Below, one piece after another: positions 17,532 to 25,483 of a stretch of DNA of 64,000 nucleotides. Origin of the DNA: Nocardia transvalensis NBRC 15921 (lineage in GTDB: Bacteria; Actinomycetota; Actinomycetes; Mycobacteriales; Mycobacteriaceae); the NCBI RefSeq assembly GCF_000308875.1, contig NZ_BAGL01000018.1, forward strand, positions 1 through 64,000. The letters run 5' to 3'. The position numbers and the translations under genes are program-made. The first letter of the stretch is position 1, and the number at the start of each line of letters is the position of its first letter. The notes below the pieces were generated by a model. That model had not been told where the DNA came from. It saw only the letters and a program-made list of their open reading frames with translations, and searched no databases.

Positions 17532-18563
17532 GTGTGGAGGAGAATCATCGGGGTGGTCGCGCTGGTGGGCGCGGGGGTTGCTGTCGTCTCGTGTTCGTCC
17601 GAGTCATCACCCGGGGATGCGGGTCCATCGAGTTCAGCTGCGCGGCAACCGTATCCGCAGTTTCTGGACAAGCAGACGCAAGCGGTGGTGGCTTATCGCG
17701 ATACCCTCCGGGGCCTGGATCCGTGCGGGTACCTCGATGAGGCTGCGGTGAATCGGATCGGGACACCGGACTACGTCGGCGCCGACGGTGCGTTCAGCAC
17801 CTGTTCGGTGATGTTCGGTGAGCCGGTGGGCGCCAAGGAGATCGTGAGCATCAGCGTGGCGATGTCCTCGCGCAGTACCGGGACATCGGGTAAGCCGGTG
17901 ACGGTGGGCGACACGACGGTGCAGGTCACCGACTCGCGTGATTTCTGTAGCGCCTATCTCCCGGTAGACGACAAGATGAGTCTTCGGTTCCAGGTGACGA
18001 CCAAGGGCGATCTCATGGACCGCGGCCCGAAGTTCGATCTGTGCCCGGAGACGGCGGCGATCACGGCGGCGGCCGCTTCACACCTGGGGGACCGTCCGTT
18101 GCGTGCGAACTCGACACGCGCGCATATGAATACGAAGCTGGCGCGGTTGGATCCCTGTGCGGTGCTGAGCGCCTTCGCTCAGGAGCATCCAGCCCCTTAT
18201 GTGAATCCGTCGCCGAATCCGTGGGAGTGCATCGTCAACCTCGACTGGGGTGACAATTCGACCGGGCGGAATATCGAGTTCAGTTACGACTCCGACGCCA
18301 AACTCACGCGTAGTCCGGGGTCTCACGAGGTGGAGTCGCGAATAGACGGGCTTCCGACCCTGGAGGCTCCGGGCCGGCGCGGCAGCACGTACGCCGATGC
18401 GTGCCAGATCTATATCGGCACCGATCCGAACTGGGCTCCCGCCAAGGGCGTTCACGACCGCAGAACAGAAATGATCATGGTCAGTGTGCAGGGCGGTGGC
18501 TGCGATGCCGCCCGGACCGTAGCCACCGAGACCGTGCGCCTGTACAAGCAACTGCCGGAGTAA
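17532..18563 (+). CDS. DUF3558-like lipoprotein with two related halves
   Basis: This 343-aa protein has a GTG start, a short signal and a lipobox-like VVSC (Cys near residue 21). Two similar segments begin LDPCGYLDEAAVNRIG (about 62-77) and LDPCAVLSAFAQEHP (about 206-220), each with further Cys residues, as in DUF3558 domains. It therefore looks like a double DUF3558 protein anchored on the outer membrane face. The function is unknown. It lies alone, 107 bp after the DUF397 gene, and ends at a strong hairpin. Confidence 0.75.
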   Translation: MWRRIIGVVALVGAGVAVVSCSSESSPGDAGPSSSAARQPYPQFLDKQTQAVVAYRDTLRGLDPCGYLDEAAVNRIGTPDYVGADGAFSTCSVMFGEPVGAKEIVSISVAMSSRSTGTSGKPVTVGDTTVQVTDSRDFCSAYLPVDDKMSLRFQVTTKGDLMDRGPKFDLCPETAAITAAAASHLGDRPLRANSTRAHMNTKLARLDPCAVLSAFAQEHPAPYVNPSPNPWECIVNLDWGDNSTGRNIEFSYDSDAKLTRSPGSHEVESRIDGLPTLEAPGRRGSTYADACQIYIGTDPNWAPAKGVHDRRTEMIMVSVQGGGCDAARTVATETVRLYKQLPE

Positions 18564-18576
18564 CCTCCGCACCTTT

Positions 18577-18606
18577 CCCGCCGGACGGCACGGGCCGCCC
18601 GGCGGG
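18577..18606. terminator. strong bidirectional hairpin
   Basis: CCCGCCGG-A-CGGC-ACGG-GCCG-C-CCGGCGGG forms a 12-bp stem with one internal mismatch and a 4-nt loop between two convergent genes. It is a good candidate intrinsic terminator for both, although no T-run follows. Confidence 0.6.
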
Positions 18607-18617
18607 CTGGGGGTGGG

Positions 18618-19388
18618 TCAGCGGTCCTTGTCGTGCCGCTGCTCGGGGTCTACGCCCTCGGTATCGATGCGTTCCTTGCGCAGGTTCTCGGAGACCGTGC
18701 GGTGGTCCTCGACCTCCTCGACGCCGAGGCGGACGCGCTCGACGGGCACGGATTCCTTGTGGACGTTCACCCGATCGGCGTGCAGGGTGACCTCCTGCTC
18801 CTGCTCACCCATCCGGGCCGAGCGCACCTCCGACGGGTCGGTGATGGGTTCGCGTTCGACGTACACCTCCTCGTGCGTGGTGGGCACATCGACCGTCTGT
18901 TCCTCGGTGACAACGTATTTGCGCAGCCGGGCCTTGCCGACCTCTTCCCGCTCGGTGCCGATCTCGAGCCGTTCCTCCGAGCGAACCATCTCGTCCCCGC
19001 CGTGCCCGTGGGTCATCGGCTCGTCGGGTCCGGGGCGGATCTGCTGGCGGCCGTAGGCGTTCCATCCGGCCTGGCGGGGGTCGATGCCGTAGTGCGCGAA
19101 CAATTCCTGTTCGCCCGCGCGGCTGATGTGGCCGTCGTCGTCCAGGTAGGGCGCGGACTTCACGTGCTCCTTGTCCACCCGGACCTGCAATGTCCCGGCG
19201 TCCGCCTGATGCTGGGCGCCGGCCAGCGGGACCATGGAGTCGCCGCTGAACAGGCCGGTCGACACCGCGGCCCAGGTCGGTGTGCCGGTGTCGTTGTCGA
19301 GATAGATCTTCTTGACCTTGCCGATCTTCTCGCCGGCCGAGTCGTACATGGTGTTGCCGATGACGGAATCCAAGGTTGCGTTGGTCAT
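18618..19388 (-). CDS. PRC-barrel and DUF2382 stress protein
   Basis: This 256-aa hydrophilic protein has a PRC-barrel domain at about 1-115 (VIGNTMYDSAGEKIGKVKKI; WAAVSTGLFSGDSMVPLAGA). A linker follows, then a DUF2382 region from about 130 (EMVRSEERLEIGTEREEVGKARLRKYVVTEEQTVDVPTTHEEVYVEREPI), rich in charged residues. The combination is common in actinobacteria and Deinococcus and is linked to general stress, but its molecular role is unknown. The start is an ATG preceded by GAGGAA. A sigmaB/sigmaF-type promoter lies upstream, consistent with stress control. Confidence 0.88.
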   Translation of the reverse strand: MTNATLDSVIGNTMYDSAGEKIGKVKKIYLDNDTGTPTWAAVSTGLFSGDSMVPLAGAQHQADAGTLQVRVDKEHVKSAPYLDDDGHISRAGEQELFAHYGIDPRQAGWNAYGRQQIRPGPDEPMTHGHGGDEMVRSEERLEIGTEREEVGKARLRKYVVTEEQTVDVPTTHEEVYVEREPITDPSEVRSARMGEQEQEVTLHADRVNVHKESVPVERVRLGVEEVEDHRTVSENLRKERIDTEGVDPEQRHDKDR

Positions 19389-19563
19389 GATTCCTCCTCA
19401 CGCGCACCGTGTGATTCGGGTGTGGGTAGTGATCAGTTGCCGACGAGCACACGCGCGGTCCGGATGAGTAGCGATCGCGCCGTACTCCATCGACCAGTGG
19501 CTTCGGCGATCGCCGGATGGTTGTCCCCCAGATGCCGGTCGATCGTCAGCTACATCTTGGCAA

Positions 19564-19588
19564 GTACCCGGGAGTGGGGTGGTCAAAC
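19564..19588 (-). promoter_or_regulatory. sigmaB/sigmaF-type promoter upstream of PRC-barrel gene
   Basis: On the minus strand GTTTGA-N13-GGGTAC matches the general stress promoter form GTTT-N15-GGGTAT known for mycobacterial SigF and related factors. A similar element with the same spacing lies before the KGG peptide gene at 21.8 kb. The predicted leader is about 170 nt. Confidence 0.55.
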
Positions 19589-19659
19589 GGGGGTGCCGCG
19601 CCCGTTGTGTGGATCTCCCGGTCAGGGGGTGATGGCTCGCGAGAAAAATTTCGGGGGCG

Positions 19660-19687
19660 TGTCGATATGCCGTCTTCCCCGTTCGAC
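19660..19687 (+). promoter_or_regulatory. ECF42-type promoter of first DGPF module
   Basis: TGTCGA, 18 bp, CGAC lies 49 bp upstream of the YCII start. The ECF42 promoter reported for Streptomyces is, from memory, TGTCGA in the -35 region and CGA/TC in the -10 region. The same pair occurs before the second module at 29.1 kb, also with TTCG around the -10. Confidence 0.6.
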
Positions 19688-19735
19688 CTATGCGTGAGAG
19701 GGTCCGACAGGGGCCCGAGAGCCGAGGAGACAACC

Positions 19736-20155
19736 GTGAAGTACATGCTGATCATGCGTGCCACTGACGAGGCGTGGGCGAAGATGGCCGATGTCGACTT
19801 CAACGAGGTGCTCGACACCATGGGCCGCTTCAACGACGAGCTGATCCGGGCGGGCGTGCTGCTCGCCGCGGAGGGTCTCGACGACGCGCAGAAGGGCGTG
19901 GTCGTCGACTACTCCTCCGAGACGCCGGTGGTCACCGACGGACCGTACGGCGAGACCAAGGAGCTGTTCGGCGGGTACTACATCCTCAATGTGGCGTCCC
20001 AGGAGGAGGCCGTCGAGTGGGCCAAGCGGATGCCGATGACCGGTCCGGGCATCAAGACGGAGATCCGGAGGGTCCCCAGCATCGACGAGTTCCCGCAGGA
20101 CAATCAGTGGGTCAAGAAGGAGCGGGAGTGGCGCGAGGCCACCGGCCAGCTCTGA
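19736..20155 (+). CDS. YCII/DGPF-domain protein, module 1
   Basis: This 139-aa protein has a YCII-related (DGPF) domain: MKYMLIMRATDEAW at the start, then VTDGPYGETKELFGGYYIL with the DGP signature, and EEAVEWAKRMP. The family forms small ferredoxin-like dimers of unclear activity and is the usual partner and target of ECF42 sigma factors. The GTG at 19736 follows GAGGAGA. The sigma factor gene overlaps its end. A matching ECF42 promoter lies upstream, so the module probably activates itself. Confidence 0.9.
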   Translation: MKYMLIMRATDEAWAKMADVDFNEVLDTMGRFNDELIRAGVLLAAEGLDDAQKGVVVDYSSETPVVTDGPYGETKELFGGYYILNVASQEEAVEWAKRMPMTGPGIKTEIRRVPSIDEFPQDNQWVKKEREWREATGQL

Positions 20156-21492
20156 GCGGGCCGGTCGATCCCGCGAGCCGCGCGGATGTGGCCGCGGTCT
20201 GGCGGATCGAATCCGCGCGGATCGTCGGCGCGCTGGCGCGCTACACGGGTGATTTCGCGCTGGCCGAGGATCTCGCGCAGGAGGCCCTCGCCGAGGCACT
20301 CGTCACCTGGCCGCGCGACGGTGCGCCGCGCAATCCCGCGGGATGGCTGCTCACCGTCGCCCGGCGGCGCGCGATCGACGGGTTCCGCCGCCGCGCCGCC
20401 CTCGACGACAGGTATGCCGCCCTCGCTCGCGACTTGAGTGAGGGCGGCATCGTCGCTGGCGGCGCGGGCACGTCGAGGAGTAACGGGGTGGGCGCGGCGG
20501 CGAGTGAGGATGCGGGGACGTCGGCACATGGCGACACAGACATGCTGTGGGACCCGGACCTGATCGACGACGACGTCCTCGCCCTCATGTTCATCTCCTG
20601 CCACCCCGTGCTGTCGCGGGAGGCGAGGGTCGCGCTGACCCTGCGCGTGGTCGGGGGCCTGACCAGCGACGAGATCGCCAAGGCCTGCCTGGTGCCGACC
20701 GCGACCGCGCAGGCCAGGATTACTCGGGCCAAGAAGACCCTCGCCGCGGCCCGGGTGCCGTTCGAGGTGCCGCCGCCCGAGGAGCGGGCCGGGCGGCTCG
20801 TCTCGGTGCTCAGCGTGATCTACGTGATCTTCACCGAGGGGTCCTCGGCCAGTTCCGGCGACGCGCTGATCCGGGTCGATCTCGCCCGCGAGGCACAGCG
20901 TCTCGCGCGCGTGCTGTCCCGGCTGATGCCCCGGGAGCCCGAGGTGCACGGACTGCTGGCGCTGCTCGAACTCACCGCGGCCCGCTTCCCCGCGCGCACC
21001 GGTCCGGACGGCGAACCGATCCTGCTCGAGCAGCAGGACCGGCGTCGCTGGGACCGGGCCGCGATCGTCCGGGGACGGGCCGCCCTGGCGCGCGCGGCGC
21101 AGGTCGGCCGCGGGCTCGGAACCTACGGCCTCCAGGCGGCGATCGCCGAATGTCATTGTGTGGCACCGTCGGTCGAGGAGACCGACTGGGAACGCGTCGT
21201 GCTCCTGTACGAGGCGCTGGGCCGGCTCGCGCCGTCACCGGTGGTCGAACTCAACCGGGCGGTCGCGGTCGCCATGGCACAGGGTCCGGCCGCCGCGCTG
21301 TCGATCGTCGACGAACTGGCGGCGTCCGGAGCCTTGCCGACCTCGCACCTGCTGCCCACCGTGCGCGGGGAACTGCTGACCCGTTTGGGCCGCACCTCCG
21401 AGGCGCGCGCGGAACTGGAGCACGCCGCCCGGCTGTGCGCCAACGAGCGCGAGCGGTCGGTGCTCGAACGCAAGATCGGTGCCTTGGGCTGA
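20128..21492 (+). CDS. ECF42-type RNA polymerase sigma factor with long C-terminal extension, module 1
   Basis: This 454-aa sigma factor has a sigma-70 region 2 near the N-terminus (ESARIVGALARYTGDFALAE; AWLLT-like GWLLTVARRRAIDGFRR). A linker with an unusual Gly/Ser/Ala insertion of about 30 residues follows (IVAGGAGTSRSNGVGAAASE), then region 4 (ALTLRVVGGLTSDEIAKACLV). A roughly 200-residue helical, TPR-like tail completes it, typical of ECF42. The start is taken as GTG 20128, preceded by AAGGAG and overlapping the YCII gene by 28 bp; GTG 20188 is a shorter alternative. There is no anti-sigma gene nearby, and the tail is thought to replace one in this group. Confidence 0.88.
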   Translation: MARGHRPALSGPVDPASRADVAAVWRIESARIVGALARYTGDFALAEDLAQEALAEALVTWPRDGAPRNPAGWLLTVARRRAIDGFRRRAALDDRYAALARDLSEGGIVAGGAGTSRSNGVGAAASEDAGTSAHGDTDMLWDPDLIDDDVLALMFISCHPVLSREARVALTLRVVGGLTSDEIAKACLVPTATAQARITRAKKTLAAARVPFEVPPPEERAGRLVSVLSVIYVIFTEGSSASSGDALIRVDLAREAQRLARVLSRLMPREPEVHGLLALLELTAARFPARTGPDGEPILLEQQDRRRWDRAAIVRGRAALARAAQVGRGLGTYGLQAAIAECHCVAPSVEETDWERVVLLYEALGRLAPSPVVELNRAVAVAMAQGPAAALSIVDELAASGALPTSHLLPTVRGELLTRLGRTSEARAELEHAARLCANERERSVLERKIGALG

Positions 21493-21506
21493 TACCCAAG
21501 GCACCG
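21477..21506. terminator. perfect 12-bp hairpin over the sigma factor stop codon
   Basis: CGGTGCCTTGGG, loop CTGATA, CCCAAGGCACCG is a perfect 12-bp inverted repeat. The sigma factor stop (21490-21492) lies in the loop. It separates convergent genes and is a strong terminator candidate for the sigma gene. Confidence 0.65.
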
Positions 21507-21539
21507 AACAACTCAGGGGAGCAATGCTTCCCGCACGGC

Positions 21540-21740
21540 TCAGCGACCGCTGTGGCTGTGCTGCCCGCCGCGCGATTTGGCCGCGGTGGGCTGGGCGGCG
21601 GCGCCCTTCCGGCCGGCCTCCGACGGATCGGCGCTGTGTGCCGAGCCGAAGCTGCCGGTACTGGCCAGGCCGCCCTTGCGTGCTTGCTTAGCGGTGTCCG
21701 GCCGATTACCGAACTGGCCGCGATTCTTGGGATTCGGCAT
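21540..21740 (-). CDS. small KGG-type stress peptide
   Basis: This 66-aa hydrophilic basic peptide reads MPNPKNRGQFGNRPDTAKQARKGG and then a Ser/Gly/Ala/His-rich tail. The RKGGLAS segment resembles KGG-repeat general stress proteins of the Con-10 type. The ATG at 21740 follows a very good GGAGAGGAGGGA site; a longer in-frame start at 21806 is less likely. A sigmaB/F-like promoter lies 55 bp upstream. The function is unknown; it may protect during desiccation or osmotic stress. Confidence 0.75.
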   Translation of the reverse strand: MPNPKNRGQFGNRPDTAKQARKGGLASTGSFGSAHSADPSEAGRKGAAAQPTAAKSRGGQHSHSGR

Positions 21741-21794
21741 GGTCGTCCCTCCTCTCCGATCCTCAGTAGGAGCCACGAGGGGCTCGTTACGCGT

Positions 21795-21819
21795 GTGCCC
21801 GGACATCGGGGAGTCAAAC
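21795..21819 (-). promoter_or_regulatory. sigmaB/sigmaF-type promoter of KGG peptide gene
   Basis: On the minus strand GTTTGA-N13-GGGCAC has the same -35 block and spacing as the element before the PRC-barrel gene, with one change in the -10 block. It lies 55 bp before the ATG at 21740. Confidence 0.5.
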
Positions 21820-21837
21820 GGCGCGACGGAAATACAT

Positions 21838-23145
21838 TTAGCGGCGGGAGCCGCCCGTCAGCTTCCAGGCCGCGACGGTGAGCACCAGCGCCGCCGCCAG
21901 CCCGCCGACGATCAGGATCGTCAGCAGATTCTCGTTGTGGTGCTCCTCCGTGGTGGCCGAGCCGGTGTCGCGCGGCGGCGGGGAGGCCACGGCCACATTG
22001 GTATTCGACGAGGTCGACGCCTCGTCCGGCAGGGTGCCGACGGAGGCGTCCGAAGCCAGCGCGAAGCCGTAGTCGAGCAGGCGCGCCGCCTGCTCGGGCG
22101 GGCGGATGGGCAGCACGTCGGCCTTCAGCAGGGTCACGACGAGCCGGTGCCCGTTGCGCTCGGCGGCGGTGACGAAGGTCTGGCGGGCGTCGTCGGTGTA
22201 TCCCGTCTTGCCGCCGAGGGTGCCCTCGTAGTCGTAGAGCAGATGGTTGTCGTTGGCGATCGGGAAGCCGGGATGGTCCTGATCGCCGGGGATCTTCGGA
22301 TCGGCCGGGAAGCCGGGGAAGTCGACCTGCTCGGTGTGAATCAGCTCGGCGAAGGTCGGAATCGACATCGCCTCGCGGAACAGCGCGGCCAGGTCGTAGG
22401 GCGACGTGCTCATGCCGGGACCGTCCAGGCCGGACGGGGTGGCGGCGCGAGTATCCAAGGCGTGCAACCGCTTTGCCAGGTCGTTCATCTTGGCGACGGT
22501 CGCCTTCTCGCCGCCGAGCTGTGCCGCGACGGCGTGCGCGGCGTCGTTGCCGGAACACATGATCAGCGCCTGCATCAGCTGCTTGTTGGTGTAGCGGCCG
22601 CCGGGGCCGATGCCCACGCGGGTGCCGTCGGCGTTGGCGTCCTCCTGGGTGCCCACCACCACCTTGTTCAGGTCCAGGCTGCGCAGGGCGACCGCGGCCA
22701 GCAGCACCTTGATGGTGGAGGCGGGCCGGTAGCGGCCGTGCGGATCCTTCGCGGCCAGCACCCGGCCGCTGTCGAGGTCGGCGACGAGCCAGCCGGTGGC
22801 CGAGATGTCGGCGGGCACCGGTGGCGCGCCGTCGGGCAGCACCAGCCCGCACCCGCCCAGTTTGTCGCCGCCGATCGGGGGCGACGGGACGGGGAGGGGC
22901 GCGGGGGCCTCCTCGCCCGGCTCGGGGACCTCGGAGGTGTCGATCGCCGGCGGCGTTGCCGTCTTGTTCGGGCAGCCGTCGGTATTGGGCGTGGTGAACG
23001 GCGCCGTGGTGGAGGCGGACGGAGCAGCCGCGGCGAGGGGCGCGACGGCGCCGGTCGCGGCGGTGGCGCCGATGAGCCCGGACGCCAGCGCGGCGGCCGC
23101 GAACGAAATGGGGCGGCGGAAGCGCCGGGACATGCACGTACTCAT
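21838..23145 (-). CDS. dacB1: D-alanyl-D-alanine carboxypeptidase (DacB1-like)
   Basis: This 435-aa penicillin-binding protein of the S11 family trims the terminal D-Ala of peptidoglycan stems. An N-terminal signal (ISFAAAALASGLIGATAAT) is followed by a Pro-rich linker. The catalytic motifs are STIK at 143-146, SGN at 198-200 and KTG at 313-315. A C-terminal hydrophobic anchor (LLTILIVGGLAAALVLTVAAW, about 405-425) ends in basic residues. The start at 23145 was chosen for the signal peptide; 23133 is possible. Its place near trpS and sdh matches mycobacterial dacB1. Confidence 0.93.
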   Translation of the reverse strand: MSTCMSRRFRRPISFAAAALASGLIGATAATGAVAPLAAAAPSASTTAPFTTPNTDGCPNKTATPPAIDTSEVPEPGEEAPAPLPVPSPPIGGDKLGGCGLVLPDGAPPVPADISATGWLVADLDSGRVLAAKDPHGRYRPASTIKVLLAAVALRSLDLNKVVVGTQEDANADGTRVGIGPGGRYTNKQLMQALIMCSGNDAAHAVAAQLGGEKATVAKMNDLAKRLHALDTRAATPSGLDGPGMSTSPYDLAALFREAMSIPTFAELIHTEQVDFPGFPADPKIPGDQDHPGFPIANDNHLLYDYEGTLGGKTGYTDDARQTFVTAAERNGHRLVVTLLKADVLPIRPPEQAARLLDYGFALASDASVGTLPDEASTSSNTNVAVASPPPRDTGSATTEEHHNENLLTILIVGGLAAALVLTVAAWKLTGGSRR

Positions 23146-23211
23146 CGCCTGCGAGCTTATGCGGCGCCGCGTCGTAGCGCTCCCGGCCGTCCCCACTGGG
23201 ACATCCAGGTA

Positions 23212-23271
23212 TTGACATACCCTACAAACTGGAAGCTACTATCAAAATAGATAAACCTCCAAATGATTGGA
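23212..23271 (+). promoter_or_regulatory. promoter and palindromic operator of the MFS-tetR operon
   Basis: TTGACA at 23212 and TACTAT at 23237 form a plausible sigmaA promoter (19-bp spacer) in an unusually AT-rich stretch. Just downstream a perfect 5-bp palindrome TCCAA-ATGA-TTGGA (23258-23271) could bind the TetR protein encoded at the end of the operon. Another short palindrome, CTAT-CAAA-ATAG, overlaps the -10. Confidence 0.45.
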
Positions 23272-23277
23272 ACTGTC

Positions 23278-24840
23278 ATGAAGACCTTGAAGTCGCGGGA
23301 GGGGATCGCGGCCGTGGGTACGGCGGGCGAGACCGGCGGCAAGGCGCGCTGGCTGGCGCTGGGCGCCCTGGCGGTCGCGATGCTGACCATCGGATTGGAC
23401 ACCACGGTGCTGGTGGTGGCGCTGCCCACGATGGCCGTCGATCTCAGCGCGAATACCGCTGCGCTGCAATGGTTCACAACCGCGTACACGCTGGCGCTGG
23501 CGGCTTTCATGCTGCCCGCGGGCGCGCTCGGCGACCGCTACGGCCGCAAGAAGTTCCTGCTCGTCGCGCTGGCGGTGTTCGGGGCGGCCTCGGTCTGGTG
23601 TGCGCTGGCGAGTTCGTCGGGTGAGCTGATCGCGGCCCGGGCGGTACTGGGCATCGCGGCCGCGACCATGATGCCGCTGTCGATGTCGGTGTTGCCGACG
23701 ATGTTCCCCGAACCGGCGGAACGGCAACGGGCATTGACGATCTGGGTCACCTCGACCGCGATCGGACTGCCGCTGGGGCCGATCGTCGGTGGCTGGCTGC
23801 TGCAGCACTTCTGGTGGGGGTCGGTCTTCTTGCTGAACGTGCCGCTGGTGATCGTCGGGCTCGCCGCGGTGGCGGCGCTGGTTCCGGAATCCCGGAGCGA
23901 CAACCGGTTCCCGATCGATCTGCCGGGCGTGGTGCTGTCGGCGGGCGGAATGCTCGGGCTCACCTACGGATTCATCCGCTTCGGTGCGCAGGGCTGGAGC
24001 GACGGCATCGGCTGGGCGACCGTGGCGGGCGGAGTGGTCGTCCTGGCGGCGTTCGTGCTGGCGCAGCGCCGGGCCGCGCATCCGCTGGTGGATCTGGCGC
24101 TGTTCCGTGCGAACGGGTTCCGCTGGGGCACAGGGTTTTCCATCCTGGTGCAGTTCGCGATGCTGGGCCTGTTCTTCACGGTCCCGCAGTACTTCCAGGA
24201 GGTTCTCGGCACCGACTCGCTGGGCAGCGGAGTGCGCCTGCTGCCGCTGATCGGCGGCCTCGTCGTCGGCACCCGCATCGCGGACAAGCTGCTGCCGAGG
24301 TTCGGGTTGCGGGCGGTGCTCACCACCGGCTTCGCCGTGCTGACCGCGGGGCTGGTGCTGGGCGCGCTGACCTCGGTGGACAGCGGATACGGCTACACCT
24401 CGGTCTGGATCACGCTGCTCGGTGTCGGTATGGGATTCGTCATGCCCTCGGCGATGGGTATGGCGATGGGCGAACTGACCCCCGAACGCGCCGGATCCGG
24501 GTCGGCGTTGCTGCAGGCCGTGCGGCAGGCCGGAGGCACCATCGGCGTCGCGGTCCTGGGGACAGTGCTGGCCACGCAGTACCGGTCCGAGCTGGGTGGT
24601 TACAACCACGAACCGGTGTCGGACGGGGTCAGCGCGGGCGTCGCGGTGGCGCGCACGATGGGCGATTCGGCGATGCTCGGACATGTGCAGTCGGCGTTCG
24701 TGAGTGGTATGAGCGCCATGCTGTGGGCGTGCGCCGGAATCTGTGTGATCGCGGCCGTCCTCGCGGCGATCTTCACCCGCGGCCGGGTACCGGACACTCC
24801 GGATGCCGCGGGTGCGGGACAATCTGTCCATGTCGGCTGA
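23278..24840 (+). CDS. DHA2-type MFS drug exporter
   Basis: This 520-aa proton-driven multidrug exporter belongs to the 14-helix EmrB/QacA group. Diagnostic segments are LDTTVLVVALPTMAVDL (helix 1), the motif A loop GDRYGRKKFLL, a motif C-like GLPLGPIVGGWLL, and LLQAVRQAGGTIGVAVLG near the C-terminus. The start is taken at ATG 23278 because the in-frame ATG 23263 sits inside a palindromic operator and lacks a ribosome site. It overlaps the downstream TetR gene by 11 bp, suggesting a self-regulated efflux operon. The substrate is unknown. Confidence 0.9.
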   Translation: MKTLKSREGIAAVGTAGETGGKARWLALGALAVAMLTIGLDTTVLVVALPTMAVDLSANTAALQWFTTAYTLALAAFMLPAGALGDRYGRKKFLLVALAVFGAASVWCALASSSGELIAARAVLGIAAATMMPLSMSVLPTMFPEPAERQRALTIWVTSTAIGLPLGPIVGGWLLQHFWWGSVFLLNVPLVIVGLAAVAALVPESRSDNRFPIDLPGVVLSAGGMLGLTYGFIRFGAQGWSDGIGWATVAGGVVVLAAFVLAQRRAAHPLVDLALFRANGFRWGTGFSILVQFAMLGLFFTVPQYFQEVLGTDSLGSGVRLLPLIGGLVVGTRIADKLLPRFGLRAVLTTGFAVLTAGLVLGALTSVDSGYGYTSVWITLLGVGMGFVMPSAMGMAMGELTPERAGSGSALLQAVRQAGGTIGVAVLGTVLATQYRSELGGYNHEPVSDGVSAGVAVARTMGDSAMLGHVQSAFVSGMSAMLWACAGICVIAAVLAAIFTRGRVPDTPDAAGAGQSVHVG

Positions 24841-25483
24841 GTCGAAGGCACCGCCAGCGCGGGCTCATGGCGGGGCGTCGCCCCGCATGGGCCTGCGTGA
24901 GCGCAAGAAGGAGCGCACCCGCCACACCATCCGCACCGAGGCGTTCCGATTGTTCCGCGAGCAGGGCTACAACGAGACGACCGTGGAACAGATCGCGGAG
25001 GCCGCGGAGGTCTCGCCGAGCACGTTCTTCCGCTATTTCCCGTCCAAGGACGAACTGGTGCTGGCCGACGATCTGGATCCGCTGATGATCGAGGCGCTGG
25101 CGCGGCAGCCGGCGGACCTGACCATGCTGGAGGCGTTCCGCAACGCCACGCAGGATACGTTCTCGTCCATCGGCGAGGAGATGTTCGCGTTCGAGCGGCA
25201 GCGGGTGGCGCTGATCCGCTCGGTGCCGGAGCTGCGCGGCGCGCTCGCCAGGGAATTCGAGCGCAGCGTCCGGATGGTCGCGGATCTGACCGCCGAGCGG
25301 ACCGGGCGCTCGCCCGACGATATCGAGGTGCGGGCCTTCGCCGGGGCCCTCATCGGCGCCGCGCAGGCGGCATTGCTCGACCGCGATCCGTTCGACAGCG
25401 AGACCGTCACGCGCGTCATGGACTTCCTCGCCGAGGGCATGCGGTTCCAGCCGGTCACCCGCGGTCGGCCGCGGCCCCGCTGA
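24830..25483 (+). CDS. TetR family regulator of the efflux operon
   Basis: This 217-aa TetR protein has a charged N-terminal tail, a helix-turn-helix at about 25-70 (RHTIRTEAFRLFREQGYNETTVEQIAEAAEVSPSTFFRYFPSK) and a C-terminal ligand domain like that of MftR/TetR_17-type proteins. It overlaps the exporter gene by 11 bp and probably represses the operon. Its 3' end overlaps the convergent phenylalanine hydroxylase gene by 29 bp, so the two C-termini are encoded on opposite strands of the same DNA. Confidence 0.88.
   Translation: MSAESKAPPARAHGGASPRMGLRERKKERTRHTIRTEAFRLFREQGYNETTVEQIAEAAEVSPSTFFRYFPSKDELVLADDLDPLMIEALARQPADLTMLEAFRNATQDTFSSIGEEMFAFERQRVALIRSVPELRGALAREFERSVRMVADLTAERTGRSPDDIEVRAFAGALIGAAQAALLDRDPFDSETVTRVMDFLAEGMRFQPVTRGRPRPR

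Larger units (their letters stand above)
19389..19735. other. divergent promoter region between PRC-barrel and YCII genes
   Basis: This 347-bp stretch between two divergent genes has no convincing gene; the overlapping frames lack family similarity. It holds a sigmaB/F-like promoter pointing left (19564-19588) and an ECF42-type promoter pointing right (19660-19687). A near-palindrome CGAGAAAAATTTCG at 19640-19653 has no assigned role. Confidence 0.6.

Noticed and set aside
19640..19653. CGAGAAAAATTTCG near-palindrome as an operator
   Set aside because: It is imperfect, single copy and not placed sensibly for the nearby promoters, so no role was assigned.
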